In this document: positions 35,625 through 45,200 of the stretch, piece after piece | Numbering within the stretch: position 1 is the first letter of the stretch | Layout: each line of letters begins with the position of its first letter | NCBI RefSeq assembly: GCF_016587415.1 | Contig: NZ_BNJI01000001.1 | Location: 4,875,501 to 4,939,500 of the forward strand | Length of the DNA stretch: 64,000 nt | Reading direction: 5' to 3' | From: Ktedonobacter sp. SOSP1-85 | GTDB lineage: Bacteria > Chloroflexota > Ktedonobacteria > Ktedonobacterales > Ktedonobacteraceae | Made by a program: the position numbers and the translations under genes | Notes under the pieces: generated by a model | The model's input: the letters and a program-made list of their open reading frames with translations, nothing else | Database searches by the model: none | Told to the model about the DNA's origin: nothing

Positions 35625-35670
35625 CCTTATAAGGATAACCTTCATAGGTTATGAAAGAAGGATAGCCTAT
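35625..35670. promoter_or_regulatory. Cluster of three palindromes in a divergent promoter region
   Basis: CCTTATAAGG (35625-35634), ATAACCT-tcat-AGGTTAT (35635-35652) and ATAGcCTAT (35662-35670) lie head to tail between the divergent XRE-type genes. AAGGATA recurs at 35631 and 35658. These are typical phage-like operator sites for the neighbouring Cro/C1 regulators. Confidence 0.5.
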
Positions 35671-35682
35671 AAAGACCAATAC

Positions 35683-35708
35683 TGTCAAGGCATAATCACT
35701 GCTATATT
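35683..35708 (+). promoter_or_regulatory. Promoter of the first small XRE gene, apparently leaderless
   Basis: TGTCAA, 14 bp, TATATT; the ATG follows seven bases after the -10, so transcription should start at or next to the start codon. The second XRE gene has the same layout. Confidence 0.45.
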
Positions 35709-35715
35709 AAAAGGC

Positions 35716-35952
35716 ATGGAAATCAGGTTAAAAGTGAAAGAGATCGCCATGCAGAAGGGATTTAATCAATCCTCCCTTTCCCGATCTGCTAATGTCGATT
35801 TCAAAACAGTGAAGCGGATATTTCAAGATCCCACAAGAGACGTGTCCTTAAGCACGGCTGTTAAGATTGCTTGGGCGCTTGATGTCCCTTTAACCGACAT
35901 ATTAGAGATACATGGCGAACCTCATGATCGCTCAAAAGAGTCTGAGGAATAA
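35716..35952 (+). CDS. Small Cro/C1-type regulator (copy 1)
   Basis: 78 residues, almost only an XRE helix-turn-helix: RLKVKEIAMQKGFNQSSLSR, then NVDFKTVKRIFQDP and TAVKIAWALDVPLTDILEI. This short-form HTH_26-like regulator is commonly found in Chloroflexota and cyanobacteria. It is 50-60% similar by eye to the gene at 36320. There is no classical ribosome-binding site; the promoter geometry suggests a leaderless transcript. It lies opposite the XRE-like gene at 35543, with shared operators between them. Confidence 0.8.
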   Translation: MEIRLKVKEIAMQKGFNQSSLSRSANVDFKTVKRIFQDPTRDVSLSTAVKIAWALDVPLTDILEIHGEPHDRSKESEE

Positions 35953-36285
35953 TTTAAATTCCAATCAATAGAGAAGATTGCCTTTGGATCTGATGCTCAC
36001 TGTAGCAAAATGGGAATACGAGAGGATCTTTTTGGCTCCTAGTGATGACCGGTCACACAAGTAGCACCTAATAAATCAGACTGATTTTACTCCTGTTGCT
36101 TGTGTGAACTCAGATACTTTGGAGAGGCAGAGAACCATATTTGTTTTGTTTTTTTCCCTTCCAGCCTTGCATTATTTTATTCCCTCACCATTTCATAACT
36201 CACCTAGAACTAGGATTTTTACATCTCAATTTTTAATTTTGCCATTTCAATGGCGGTATCGCAATGGTAACATTACAATCACTCT
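35953..36285. other. Gene-free spacer between the paralogous XRE genes
   Basis: A-T-rich, about 330 bp. A frame opening at 36104 runs into the second regulator, but its first 72 codons have no conserved look. Nothing else is recognisable. Confidence 0.4.
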
Positions 36286-36286
36286 A

Positions 36287-36313
36287 TTGTCAACCTCTCC
36301 ATCAGTGTATGCT
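36287..36313 (+). promoter_or_regulatory. Promoter of the second small XRE gene, apparently leaderless
   Basis: TTGTCAA (36287-36293) and TATGCT (36308-36313) with the ATG six bases later. This copies the arrangement before 35716 (TGTCAA-N14-TATNNT). Confidence 0.45.
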
Positions 36314-36319
36314 GAGATT

Positions 36320-36544
36320 ATGAGAGTAAGACTGAAGGTAAAAGAAGTTGCTGAAGCTAGGGGTGTCTCTATGACCAAGCTTCACACACGGTCTGAGGTG
36401 GCATATAACACTATTCGCCGTCTGTTTCGTGATCCATATGTGGAAATCACAACAACAACGCTTGCTCGTTTAGCGGAGGCTCTCGGGGTTGCTACATCGG
36501 ACTTGATAGAAGATGTGCCAGATGATACTCCTGAAGGCGAATAA
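36320..36544 (+). CDS. Small Cro/C1-type regulator (copy 2)
   Basis: 74 residues from the ATG at 36320, where similarity to copy 1 begins (MRVRLKVKEVAEARGVSMTK). The HTH continues with RSEVAYNTIRRLFRDPYVEI and LARLAEALGVATSDLIEDVP. The ~72 codons upstream in the same frame (from 36104) are not conserved and overlap the predicted promoter, so they are left out. It is probably a duplicate of copy 1 with a diverged acidic tail. It is located 220 bp before a defence-like operon and may control it. Confidence 0.75.
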   Translation: MRVRLKVKEVAEARGVSMTKLHTRSEVAYNTIRRLFRDPYVEITTTTLARLAEALGVATSDLIEDVPDDTPEGE

Positions 36545-36705
36545 AAAGAACTATATACACACTGTTTAATGTTTGTATGCCATATACAGCTGTCATCGAT
36601 TTAACCTCTACCTATTTATTTGGAATGAGTTCGTCAAAAATTGAGATCCCCATCGGAGTAGGAAAAGTATCTTTTTGGTAGATGAAAGCCAAAAATCCAT
36701 GTATA

Positions 36706-36753
36706 TTTCCTTCATAGGCGTGAGAAGTAAAACACGTGAATGTATGAAGGAAA
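36706..36753 (+). promoter_or_regulatory. Hairpin covering the ribosome-binding site of the next gene
   Basis: Perfect 11-bp arms TTTCCTTCATA (36706-36716) and TATGAAGGAAA (36743-36753) enclose a 26-base loop. The right arm contains the AAGGA ribosome-binding site of the ATG at 36763, so folding would hide it. Confidence 0.45.
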
Positions 36754-36762
36754 ATGTGAAAC

Positions 36763-37527
36763 ATGGAAGACATCCATTCAATCCTCATTAATGTCCTTTC
36801 TAATATTGTTTGGTTGCCAATCGGAGCCCTTCTCGCCTACATCGGCTTTTTCTTCAGTGTTCGTCTTCCCCACAGAGCACTTTGGCAGGTCAAAGATCCC
36901 GCAAATCTGGTTGTTTGTGCCTCTAGTTCCACTACGACGAATACTGGTGTGTACAATCGCCCTGCAACAGGGATTGGGCAGGTGCGGGCATTGGCCCTTG
37001 CTCTTCGATCACTCCATCACGCCTATCACAAGCATCTCGACATTCGAAATATTTTGCTTTCGACGGATCACCTACAAGAACGTATTGAGAACGATCTCCT
37101 TATTCTTGGGAGCTCCAAAACCAACGCTGTGACGGCACGCTTCCTGGAATTGTTGGAGGATGAACAACCGGCCAAAGTCATTGATAGCCTCATCATCTGG
37201 CGTATTCATAAGGCAGGAGGGCAGTGGGTTGATCAAGGAGCTGTTGAATATGAGGGAAGTGCTATGAAGCGCCAGGTTGTGAATGACTACGGCCTCATTA
37301 TACGAGCATATAACCCTTTTACCTTACGAAAACGAACCGCGATCCTCTTTTCAGGCTCGCATACGTATGGTACGGTAGCAGCAGCAAAATTTTTTACGGA
37401 GAATATGCAAGGACTGCTGCGTAAACTCACAAAAGATGGGCGAAAAAATTTTGTGATACTCGTGAGTACGCAAGTTGTTGAAGGATATCCCACTCGCATG
37501 AAAGTTGAGAGAAGTTACGCATGGTAG
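36763..37527 (+). CDS. Membrane-anchored protein with a possible Rossmann-like domain
   Basis: 254 residues. One N-terminal hydrophobic helix (about 12-33) is followed by a soluble domain with alternating strands. Notable segments are NLVVCASSSTT, RPATGIGQVRALALALRSL, DLLILGSSKTNAVTARFLEL, DYGLIIRAYNPF and ILFSGSHTYGTVAAAKFF. The pattern 'hhhhG.s..N.vt...l' with a later 'hhh.G.htyGT.aA' suggests a nucleotide- or NAD-binding fold of the kind seen in conflict-system sensors and effectors, but I cannot name the family. The stop overlaps the PP2C-like gene by seven bases, so the two are coupled. Confidence 0.6.
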   Translation: MEDIHSILINVLSNIVWLPIGALLAYIGFFFSVRLPHRALWQVKDPANLVVCASSSTTTNTGVYNRPATGIGQVRALALALRSLHHAYHKHLDIRNILLSTDHLQERIENDLLILGSSKTNAVTARFLELLEDEQPAKVIDSLIIWRIHKAGGQWVDQGAVEYEGSAMKRQVVNDYGLIIRAYNPFTLRKRTAILFSGSHTYGTVAAAKFFTENMQGLLRKLTKDGRKNFVILVSTQVVEGYPTRMKVERSYAW

Positions 37528-38414
37528 AGAACAACGCTTCAAGTCAAACGTCAACGGATGCTACTTCGCTTCAGTACACTGTGGAAGAACAATTTCTCGC
37601 AGCAAAGACGGGTGTTGAGGTGGATTGTGAAGATACCATTTATGTTGGACCCCATTTTATCGCGGTGATTGATGGGGCGACCTCGAAAACATCAAGAAGG
37701 TGGGATGGTCAAACAGGGGGCCGTATTGGTGCGACGGTGTTACGAGATGCATTTGGAACGCTTCCACCTGATGCCACTGCGCGCCAGGCTGTTGATCAAT
37801 TGACGATGGCACTCCAGCAGTTATATGAACAGCATAAGGTCGTCGATATTATGCAATCTGATCCAGTGCAGCGTGCGGTCGCATCATTCATCGCGGTAAG
37901 CTTCTTTCGGAAAGAGGTATGGCTTGTTGGTGATTGCCAGTGCTTGCTCAATCAGGAACATATTGTGAATACAAAGGAAGTGGACCGCATTACATCCCTG
38001 GCTCGTTCGATGTTTTTAGAGGCTGAGATTGCTCAGGGGAAATCTCTTGACCAGTTACGTCAGGAGGATACGGGTCGCGCATTTATTTTTCCCTTGCTCG
38101 AGCGGCAAATGATCTTCCAGAACAATCCTTCAGCCGGTCAATACTGGTTCCCCGTACTTGATGGTTTTCATGTCCCCGATGAGGGTATCCGGGTTCTTCC
38201 TTTGCCTGAAGATATTACAACCATCATTCTGGCTTCAGATGGATATCCAGTATTGACAGAGACATTGGTATCTTCTGAGCAAGCATTGCAAGAACTGCTG
38301 GTTGAAGATCCTCTCCTCTTTCGCAAATACCTCTCCACAAAGGGTGTGGTATTTGCGAACAATTCCTACGATGACAGGGCATATGTAAAAATCCATGTGC
38401 CCAAAAATCGTTGA
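37521..38414 (+). CDS. PP2C-family Ser/Thr phosphatase-like protein
   Basis: 297 residues. PP2C metal-binding motifs are present: an early acidic CEDT, FIAVIDGAT with Asp51, a later GGRIGATV, VWLVGDCQ (Asp138), TTIILASDGYP (Asp240) and NSYDDRAYV (about 282-290). The spacing fits the PPM phosphatase core with an insert of ~60 residues before ASDG. Substrates could include the kinases encoded at 59-63 kb, but that is inference. It is coupled to the membrane gene upstream and lies 40 bp before the TIR-NACHT gene, suggesting one three-gene unit. Confidence 0.75.
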   Translation: MVENNASSQTSTDATSLQYTVEEQFLAAKTGVEVDCEDTIYVGPHFIAVIDGATSKTSRRWDGQTGGRIGATVLRDAFGTLPPDATARQAVDQLTMALQQLYEQHKVVDIMQSDPVQRAVASFIAVSFFRKEVWLVGDCQCLLNQEHIVNTKEVDRITSLARSMFLEAEIAQGKSLDQLRQEDTGRAFIFPLLERQMIFQNNPSAGQYWFPVLDGFHVPDEGIRVLPLPEDITTIILASDGYPVLTETLVSSEQALQELLVEDPLLFRKYLSTKGVVFANNSYDDRAYVKIHVPKNR

Positions 38415-38454
38415 AGGGGCGTTATTCCATAAAAGAGACTTTAAATAATATAAA

Positions 38455-41400
38455 GTGAAAGGATTGCATAGGAGCATGGATGCTTCTTTTAGATCCGAGC
38501 ATGATCAGTCTATTCTTGTCCTCTACGCTACTGATGAGAAGAATGCAGGGTATGTGCAACGCCTAAGAACACACCTCGCTCCTTTTGTGCGAACACAAAA
38601 GCCTGAAGATGTGATGTGGGATATCTCCATGACACCTGCGGGGGTAGATACACTTGCCTATTTTGAGCAGCAGCTTCAGAGGACAAGGGCCGCTGTGTTA
38701 TTGCTTGACGCCGATTTTTTTGCATCCTCTTTTATCCTTGATCAAGCACTGCCGTTGTTGTTTAAGGCTGTTGAGCAAGGAACGCTTCGTATTTTTCCTG
38801 TGCTTGTTGGACCTTGTCAACTTGAACTCTATCCAGAGATTGCTCGTTATCATCCTGCGCATGATAGTTCTCGTCCGTTATGGATTACGGCCCCTCAGCG
38901 GCGCGAAGAGTGGTGGGCTCAGGTAGCACAGACCATTCATACGGCAGCGTTTGTTTCAGATGAACAGAATGGGAAGCAATTTTCTCATGCGGAGAAGATT
39001 GCTTCTGAGCAAAAGGCGAATGTTCGTCCACGCAAGCAGCAAAATATTCGTCAACCAGGCCTCTTTGATCAGCCGTTGGTGACTTCATCATTTCCTGTCA
39101 CGCTCGATCATCCTCAAGGAACAGTAATTGGCGAACATAATACTGTTACAATATCGTTCTACAATACAACCCCTGCCGCTCCAGTCGCCTCTGAGCCACC
39201 GCTACAACTAGATGATTTTCTTGCTGTGTATCGTGAAAAATTGCATGATGACCCAGAGATCGCGAAGCTTCAAATCCTGGGGATGCGAGAACCACTTTCC
39301 GTGTCTGATCTCTATGTGAGAGTACGTCTGCATGATGATCCACGCCCCCATTCACGTCTAGATCATGAGCAGCAGCAATTGCGTGATCCACTGATGGCGT
39401 TGCAGCAACGACAGGCATGGGTTGAGCGCCGTTCCTCCTCCTCAATGGATCCAACTGAGGCTGTAAAACGGCATCGTAGTTGTGTCATTGTGGGGGATCC
39501 TGGTGCTGGAAAAACGACATTACTCAAGCGCCTGGCACTGTCAGCAATCGATAGGGCATTGGAAGATATGCCTGTTTTGCCAATCTATATCAAGCTCCAC
39601 AAAATTGCCAGGAAGAAGCAATTTGATCTCTACGCTGCGTCTGTAGACGTATTAGTTGCATATGGTTTTTCTCGTGCCCAGGTTACACCGCTGCTTGAGG
39701 AGCGTATGAAGGCTGGTGATGTTTTATTGCTACTCGATGCACTGGATGAGACGGTGGTTGGCGAGACAAGCCAGGCCGCCGAAGAGTCTTACCGACAGGT
39801 GCATGAGGCGATCCTCAATATAAAGCGGCGATTTCATCGTGTTCCTGTTGTGGTGACTGCACGCAAAGTTGGCTATTTTCAACGTGGACAGCTTCCAGGT
39901 TTTACTGAATTAGAGATTCTGGATTTTTTACCCAAGGATATTGAAGAGTTTATAGGCAAATGGTTTAGTCATGGCAGCGAAGAGCGTCAAGCCCTTGGTC
40001 CACGTTTGACTGCTGCACTCAAAAATAGTCCACGGATTGCTACCCTGGTTGCCAATCCTCTATTGCTCTCCCTTTTAGCGATTACCTATGAGCATGATGA
40101 TCCAACATTGCCTGAGAGTCGCGCAGATCTTTACAAACGTTGTGTTGATACTCTGCTTTCTCGCTGGGACGCTGATCGCTTTATTTCTCGGCACCATATC
40201 TTGAACCGCGAGGATCGCAAGCAACTGCTTCAACAAGTGGCCTGGCATTTTCATCAACAAGGTCTGCGCTACTTTAGTAAGAGGGATCTTCGCCCCCTTG
40301 TCGGGGATTTTCTGGAAAGTTTGGGGAAACCCCCAACGTTAATGGAAGCTGTCTTGCAAGAAATTGCGGGTGAAGAAGGCCTATTACGTGAGCAGGCCGA
40401 TGAGGTTTATGGCTTTCTTCATCTGACCATTCAAGAATACTTTGTTGCTGTATTTGCGAATGAAGATGTGAATCTTTTACTGCCTTACTTGGGGTCTCCA
40501 TGGTGGGAAGAAATTGTATTACTTTTTGCCGGGCAGGTACGCGATGCCAGCGCTTTGCTTACCCATCTTGTTACATATCGCGGGGTCGATGAAGTGCCCG
40601 AAGATATATTCTCAACGAAGTTAATTCTGGCTGGGCGCTGTCTTGCTGCACGTCCACGCCTGAGGACTGACAGGTCGTTACGTGATACGATTCCGCAGCG
40701 CCTTTTTCAACTCCTTGAAGAGGGTCCTTATGCGCTTGTACGAAAACATGCTGCGGAAGTATTGACTGAGATCGCACGCACTGATCCTGATGGCAGTATC
40801 GCCGGGAAATTGCTGTCATATGCACTGACAACTTTAGAAGATGACACTCTTCTATCACAGGATATGTTATTCGAGGCATTGAGCTCTTTTGGGTCGGAGC
40901 AATTAGCCTCTCACCTGCTTCATCTTTCACTCGAACAGCATGCACTGACTGCTTCTCCGTTTTTTCTAGATATTTTTAGCCGATACGGCACGGCTGACAT
41001 GGCCTCTCGTCTGTTACCTCTCCTTGATGATACCCAGGCTGATAGCTGGTTTCGTACGAATGTGGTCTCGCTGCTTGGGGTGATGGGAGATCGTAGTGTC
41101 GTGCCCACATTACATCGTCTACTTCGCGATACGCAACAGGATGAAATGCTCCAAGCGGCGTGTATTAAGTCTCTGGCGATGCTCAAGGATGTTTCCATCG
41201 TGCCAGTTCTGCTTGCTGTTCTTGCAGATCCTCGTACTTCGAGGACATTACTTTCTACAAGCATTACTGCATTGGCACAGATAAGAGATCGCTCTATTGT
41301 TGCTGATGTGGTTCAGCTCCTCTCTGATCCCTTTCTCTCTGAGGAGGTTCGAAGAGAAATCTCACGTTTGCTGGATGTGTTGTATGAGGAGAGTGTCCTC

Positions 41401-41508
41401 GCGCATCTGGTATCACTCCTTCATGATAGCTCTCTTGGAGCTGGTTTGCGCGCTCGTATTGCCTCTCTGCTTGTTCGTCGTGGGGGACAACCTTTGAAGA
41501 AGACTTAA
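38455..41508 (+). CDS. TIR-NACHT-HEAT NLR-like protein
   Basis: 1017 residues from a GTG; the ATG at 38476 is an alternative. Residues ~17-165 are TIR-like: SILVLYATDEKN, a WDISMTPAG loop, TRAAVLLLDADFFAS and RIFPVLVGPC. A linker contains PQGTVIGEHNTVTISFYN (about 218-236). The NACHT ATPase has Walker A VGDPGAGKTTLL (about 343-354), Walker B VLLLLDALDE (about 421-430), and a winged-helix region ending in GFLHLTIQEYFVA. From ~780 on there are HEAT-type helical repeats for target sensing. The architecture is that of NLR-like antiviral proteins whose TIR consumes NAD or signals. The last HEAT repeats continue in another frame at 41508. Confidence 0.85.
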   Translation: MKGLHRSMDASFRSEHDQSILVLYATDEKNAGYVQRLRTHLAPFVRTQKPEDVMWDISMTPAGVDTLAYFEQQLQRTRAAVLLLDADFFASSFILDQALPLLFKAVEQGTLRIFPVLVGPCQLELYPEIARYHPAHDSSRPLWITAPQRREEWWAQVAQTIHTAAFVSDEQNGKQFSHAEKIASEQKANVRPRKQQNIRQPGLFDQPLVTSSFPVTLDHPQGTVIGEHNTVTISFYNTTPAAPVASEPPLQLDDFLAVYREKLHDDPEIAKLQILGMREPLSVSDLYVRVRLHDDPRPHSRLDHEQQQLRDPLMALQQRQAWVERRSSSSMDPTEAVKRHRSCVIVGDPGAGKTTLLKRLALSAIDRALEDMPVLPIYIKLHKIARKKQFDLYAASVDVLVAYGFSRAQVTPLLEERMKAGDVLLLLDALDETVVGETSQAAEESYRQVHEAILNIKRRFHRVPVVVTARKVGYFQRGQLPGFTELEILDFLPKDIEEFIGKWFSHGSEERQALGPRLTAALKNSPRIATLVANPLLLSLLAITYEHDDPTLPESRADLYKRCVDTLLSRWDADRFISRHHILNREDRKQLLQQVAWHFHQQGLRYFSKRDLRPLVGDFLESLGKPPTLMEAVLQEIAGEEGLLREQADEVYGFLHLTIQEYFVAVFANEDVNLLLPYLGSPWWEEIVLLFAGQVRDASALLTHLVTYRGVDEVPEDIFSTKLILAGRCLAARPRLRTDRSLRDTIPQRLFQLLEEGPYALVRKHAAEVLTEIARTDPDGSIAGKLLSYALTTLEDDTLLSQDMLFEALSSFGSEQLASHLLHLSLEQHALTASPFFLDIFSRYGTADMASRLLPLLDDTQADSWFRTNVVSLLGVMGDRSVVPTLHRLLRDTQQDEMLQAACIKSLAMLKDVSIVPVLLAVLADPRTSRTLLSTSITALAQIRDRSIVADVVQLLSDPFLSEEVRREISRLLDVLYEESVLAHLVSLLHDSSLGAGLRARIASLLVRRGGQPLKKT
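41482..41508 (+). other. Probable frameshift site at a G run
   Basis: The run GGGGG (41482-41486) precedes the end of the long frame. One more G would join VRRGG to TTFEEDLMHLLND of the next frame, restoring a continuous HEAT region. Confidence 0.55.
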
Positions 41509-42134
41509 TGCATCTATTGAATGACGAGACAACGAATATTTCCATTCGCTGCGCTATTATACGAGGATACGGACTAAAGGGTAATTTTGTGTATCTTCCT
41601 CTCCTGCAAAAATTGACCTCAGAGAAGCAACCAGAAGAGATGCATAACGAAGCCGTTTTAGCTCTTGCGATGTTGGGAGATTACCCTGCGCTTCAGGAAC
41701 TGTTACAGCTCTGTATGCAAAAGCGATTGGCTGAACGGCACCAGAGGCAGTTAGCTCTTCGATGTCTTGCCCTGCGTATTGATATAGCAGAACTATTACC
41801 CCTTCTTGAAGACACAACATTATCTCTGGAGTGGAGGATATATTTCGTTCGTCAGCTTAGGAAAAGAGATGAAAAGACGGTTATTTCCCCTTTGTTGGAA
41901 CTACTACACAGGCGTGTCATTATTCGGGAGGTACGTGCGGCCATTGCTGATGTTATTGGAATGCTTGCTGATGATGAAGTGACTGTACATCGGTTAGTTG
42001 ACTTGTTACCTGGTTCTGATATTGCCAATCAGATTCATCAAGCACTTTGGTCAGTCTGCCGTCGTGCTGGTGTCACTGTTATTGCCAGTGGCCCTGATAA
42101 CACTCAGTTACGCGTTGTGAAAAGGTATCACTAA
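41508..42134 (+). pseudogene. C-terminal HEAT block split from the TIR-NACHT protein
   Basis: 208 residues of HEAT-like helices (VYLPLLQKLTSEKQPEEMHN, LLPLLEDTTLSLEWRIYFVR, VRAAIADVIGMLADDEVTV). The ATG overlaps the upstream TAA (TAATG), so re-initiation could produce it as a separate subunit. The more economical reading is that it is the 3' part of the same gene: the frame is open upstream to the G run, and the residues encoded there (TTFEED) link the repeats smoothly. Whether this is a mutation, phase variation or a sequencing error is undecided. Confidence 0.6.
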
Positions 42135-42240
42135 TTTTCTGTGAATCCTCTTATTTATTTTTAGGCAGTAAACACGCGAGTGTCTATTGACAACTCTTCA
42201 GTAGAAATGATAGCCTTATTTACACGTATTGGTATTTTTG

Positions 42241-42268
42241 TTGTTTAGACTTGCACTTCTGCTAGAAT
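42241..42268 (+). promoter_or_regulatory. Promoter before the restriction-modification cluster
   Basis: TTGTTT, 16 bp, TAGAAT (42263-42268), with the ATG 13 bases later and no ribosome-binding site, implying a very short leader. A TTGACA further upstream (42187) could serve a second start. Confidence 0.35.
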
Positions 42269-42281
42269 TTGAGATGGTACT

Positions 42282-45200
42282 ATGCTACTCAATGAGTATG
42301 AAATTCCTTCGCAAGTTATCTTAGATCTCTCTTCGATTGAGCGTATCGCTGAATTCTTTGCTGCCCTTGGCTATAACCCCAATCCCGAAAGTTTTCCTCA
42401 ATCCACTGAAGCCTTAAAAAATAATTTGCATTCAGGCGATGAAGAACTACGCAGCAAAATACGCAAAATGCGTCGAATCGGTTTTCGCAGCGATGTTTCT
42501 TTTTCCAAATTTTATGTTTATGTGTATGTTCTATCATCTCTTACGCAAACACTGATAAAAAGAATATTTCGCGATCTGAGCAAACATGAGGGCGATTATC
42601 TCGTAGTCGTTTGTGACGAGAAAATTGAAGAAATCGATATCGTTTATATTGACCGTACGTTTGGAACCAATGCACATTTTGCCACGCAGCCCTCTCTTCC
42701 AGGAGTGCAGCCTGTTTTTCAAAATCCTGTTTCCACGCGTATGCGCCTTCTCTCTATCAAGCGCTCAAATCCTTCCCATGTGGTTCGTCGTGTTCTGAAC
42801 CGTTTTCGCTGGCCTACAACCAGGAGTGTGGTCACGCAATGTGAAATTCTGAGCAGTGCATATGATGTGGCCGAGTGGAGTGAGGAATATTTTAACAACC
42901 GTGCGCTTTTCTCAGATCACTACCTGACGGCAAATGTTCCTGCACAAGATGAATGGCTTGACTCACGAAATGACATGCGTGAGGCAAATCAATTAACAGC
43001 AGCTTACCAGGGGCTACGTAGACTTTACGATGATGCAGCTGATACATTTTTTGAGCAGCCGAGTGGAGCCATGAGGCAACGGCTCATTGAACCGGCGCTC
43101 AGGATCCTTGGCTTTGCAAAAGAGACCTCATCTCAGCCGTATACGCAAGATGGGGAGAATCGTCGTCTCCCTGACTACACCCTTTATGTACCAGATGACA
43201 TGGGACAGCCGACATCAAAAGTGGCGATTTGCCTGGCCTATAAGTGGGGACGTAATTTAGATGGTTATGAAGAGGTAGATGATGTATTGGGGGTGACATC
43301 TCTTGACCCGACCGATCGCGAAAATCCAGGCGCTGTAGTGGTGAGTTTACTTGATCAGGAACAGGTTGATTGGGCTTTCCTAACAAATGGACGTACCTGG
43401 CGTCTCTATTCGGCCAAAACTCATAGTCGGGCTACGAATTACTATGAGATTGATCTCGATGAAACACTTGCAATGCCGCGCGATCATACAGATGCGAAAG
43501 AAGCGTTTCGCTATTTCTGGTTCTTTTTTCGAGCCAACGCTTTTCTTCCAAAGAAGCGTGATGGCTATGAAGAAGCCCTGTCATTTCTTGACTGGCTGTT
43601 GCGTGAGTGTGAGCGCTATTCGCTGGCCCTTGGTGATTCGCTGAAGAAGAATATCTTCGAGGAGGTGTTTACCTATTTTGCGGGAGGACTGATGCATGAT
43701 GCACAGCGTCGAGGAGCACTCCCTACGGATATGGGGATGTTAACATCCGAGGATCGGGATAGTTTACTGAAGCCTTTCTTTAATGCTACCCTAACCCTGC
43801 TTTATCGCTTACTCTTTTTGCTCTATGCTGAGAGCCGATATCTGTTGCCACTACATGAGCGACGTGGCTTCTATCCCCACAGTTTGACAAATCTTAAGGC
43901 TGAAATTGCAGGGTTTGCTGAGAACAATGAAGTTCAGGTTCGTGCGAAACTGCAACGACACTATAGCGATAAGACTTTTGACCTCTATGCACGTTTGCAG
44001 GCGCTTTTTGAAGCTATTGATCGAGGTCGTGAGGATTGGAATGTGCCGGTCTATAATGGCGGCCTGTTTGCGACTCAAAGTGCTATTACGCGTCAACCAA
44101 CTACACCTGCAGATTGGAAGAAGTTGATCGATTCATCAACCTCGGAAGAGATTGTAACCTATATTCTGGCAACCTTTCGTGTGCCTGATCTTTCTCTATC
44201 GATCGGTCTTGACAAACTTGCTCGTGGGGTAGACCCAGCGCGGCATGAATTAGTCTCTATTGATTATAAGAGCCTTGGGGTGCGCCAACTTGGAAGTATC
44301 TATGAAGGACTACTCGAGTTCAAACTGCGTATCGCTCTTGAAGAAATGGTTGTTATCAAGGAAAAGTATCTTCCCTTGAGTGAGGCGGTTCGTGGGGGAA
44401 GTTATGTTGTAGGGAGAACGCCTGTTATTCGGGCGAATGAGCTCTATATCGAAAATGATCGCCAGGAGCGAAAAGCAACTGGAAGCTACTATACTCCCGA
44501 TTATATTGTTGGGTACATTATTGAGCAGACAGTTGGTCCAGTGCTGGATGTGAAGGAATCACAGTTGCTGCCAAAATTTCGCTCATTTGAACAGCAGATT
44601 TTGCAGCGTCAACGTGAGAGTCGGGTGTTGCAGCTACGCAATATGGTCTCAACAGATCTCAGCAATATTTACAAGGACTATCAGCATCTTGTAGATGATT
44701 TCTTTGACATAAAGGTGCTTGATCCAGCCATGGGAAGTGGACACTTTCTCGTCGAAGCTGTTGATTATATCACGCGTCGTATGCTTAAGTTCCTTGATCA
44801 GGTACCAACAAATCCTGTACGCTATGAGCTGAAAAAAATCGAACTCTCTATTGCTGAGGAGATGGAGCGACAGCATATTGTCATTGATCGCTCGAAATTG
44901 ACAGAAGTTAATCTGCTCAAACGACAAGTTCTCAAGCGTTGTATCTATGGCGTAGATGTCAATCCTATGGCTGTCGAATTGGCAAAAGTTAGTGTTTGGT
45001 TAGATAGTTTTACTCTTGGTGCTCCACTCTCCTTTCTTGATCATCACCTTAAGACAGGAAACTCACTTATTGGTACAAGGATAAACGAGATACGCAAAGC
45101 CATTGAAGAGGGGCAGCTCTCACTCTTTGGCAATAATATCTGGGCTGGTGCGCTCCTTTCAACAGAAGGTATGATTCGTGTAAGTAAACTTACGGATGTG

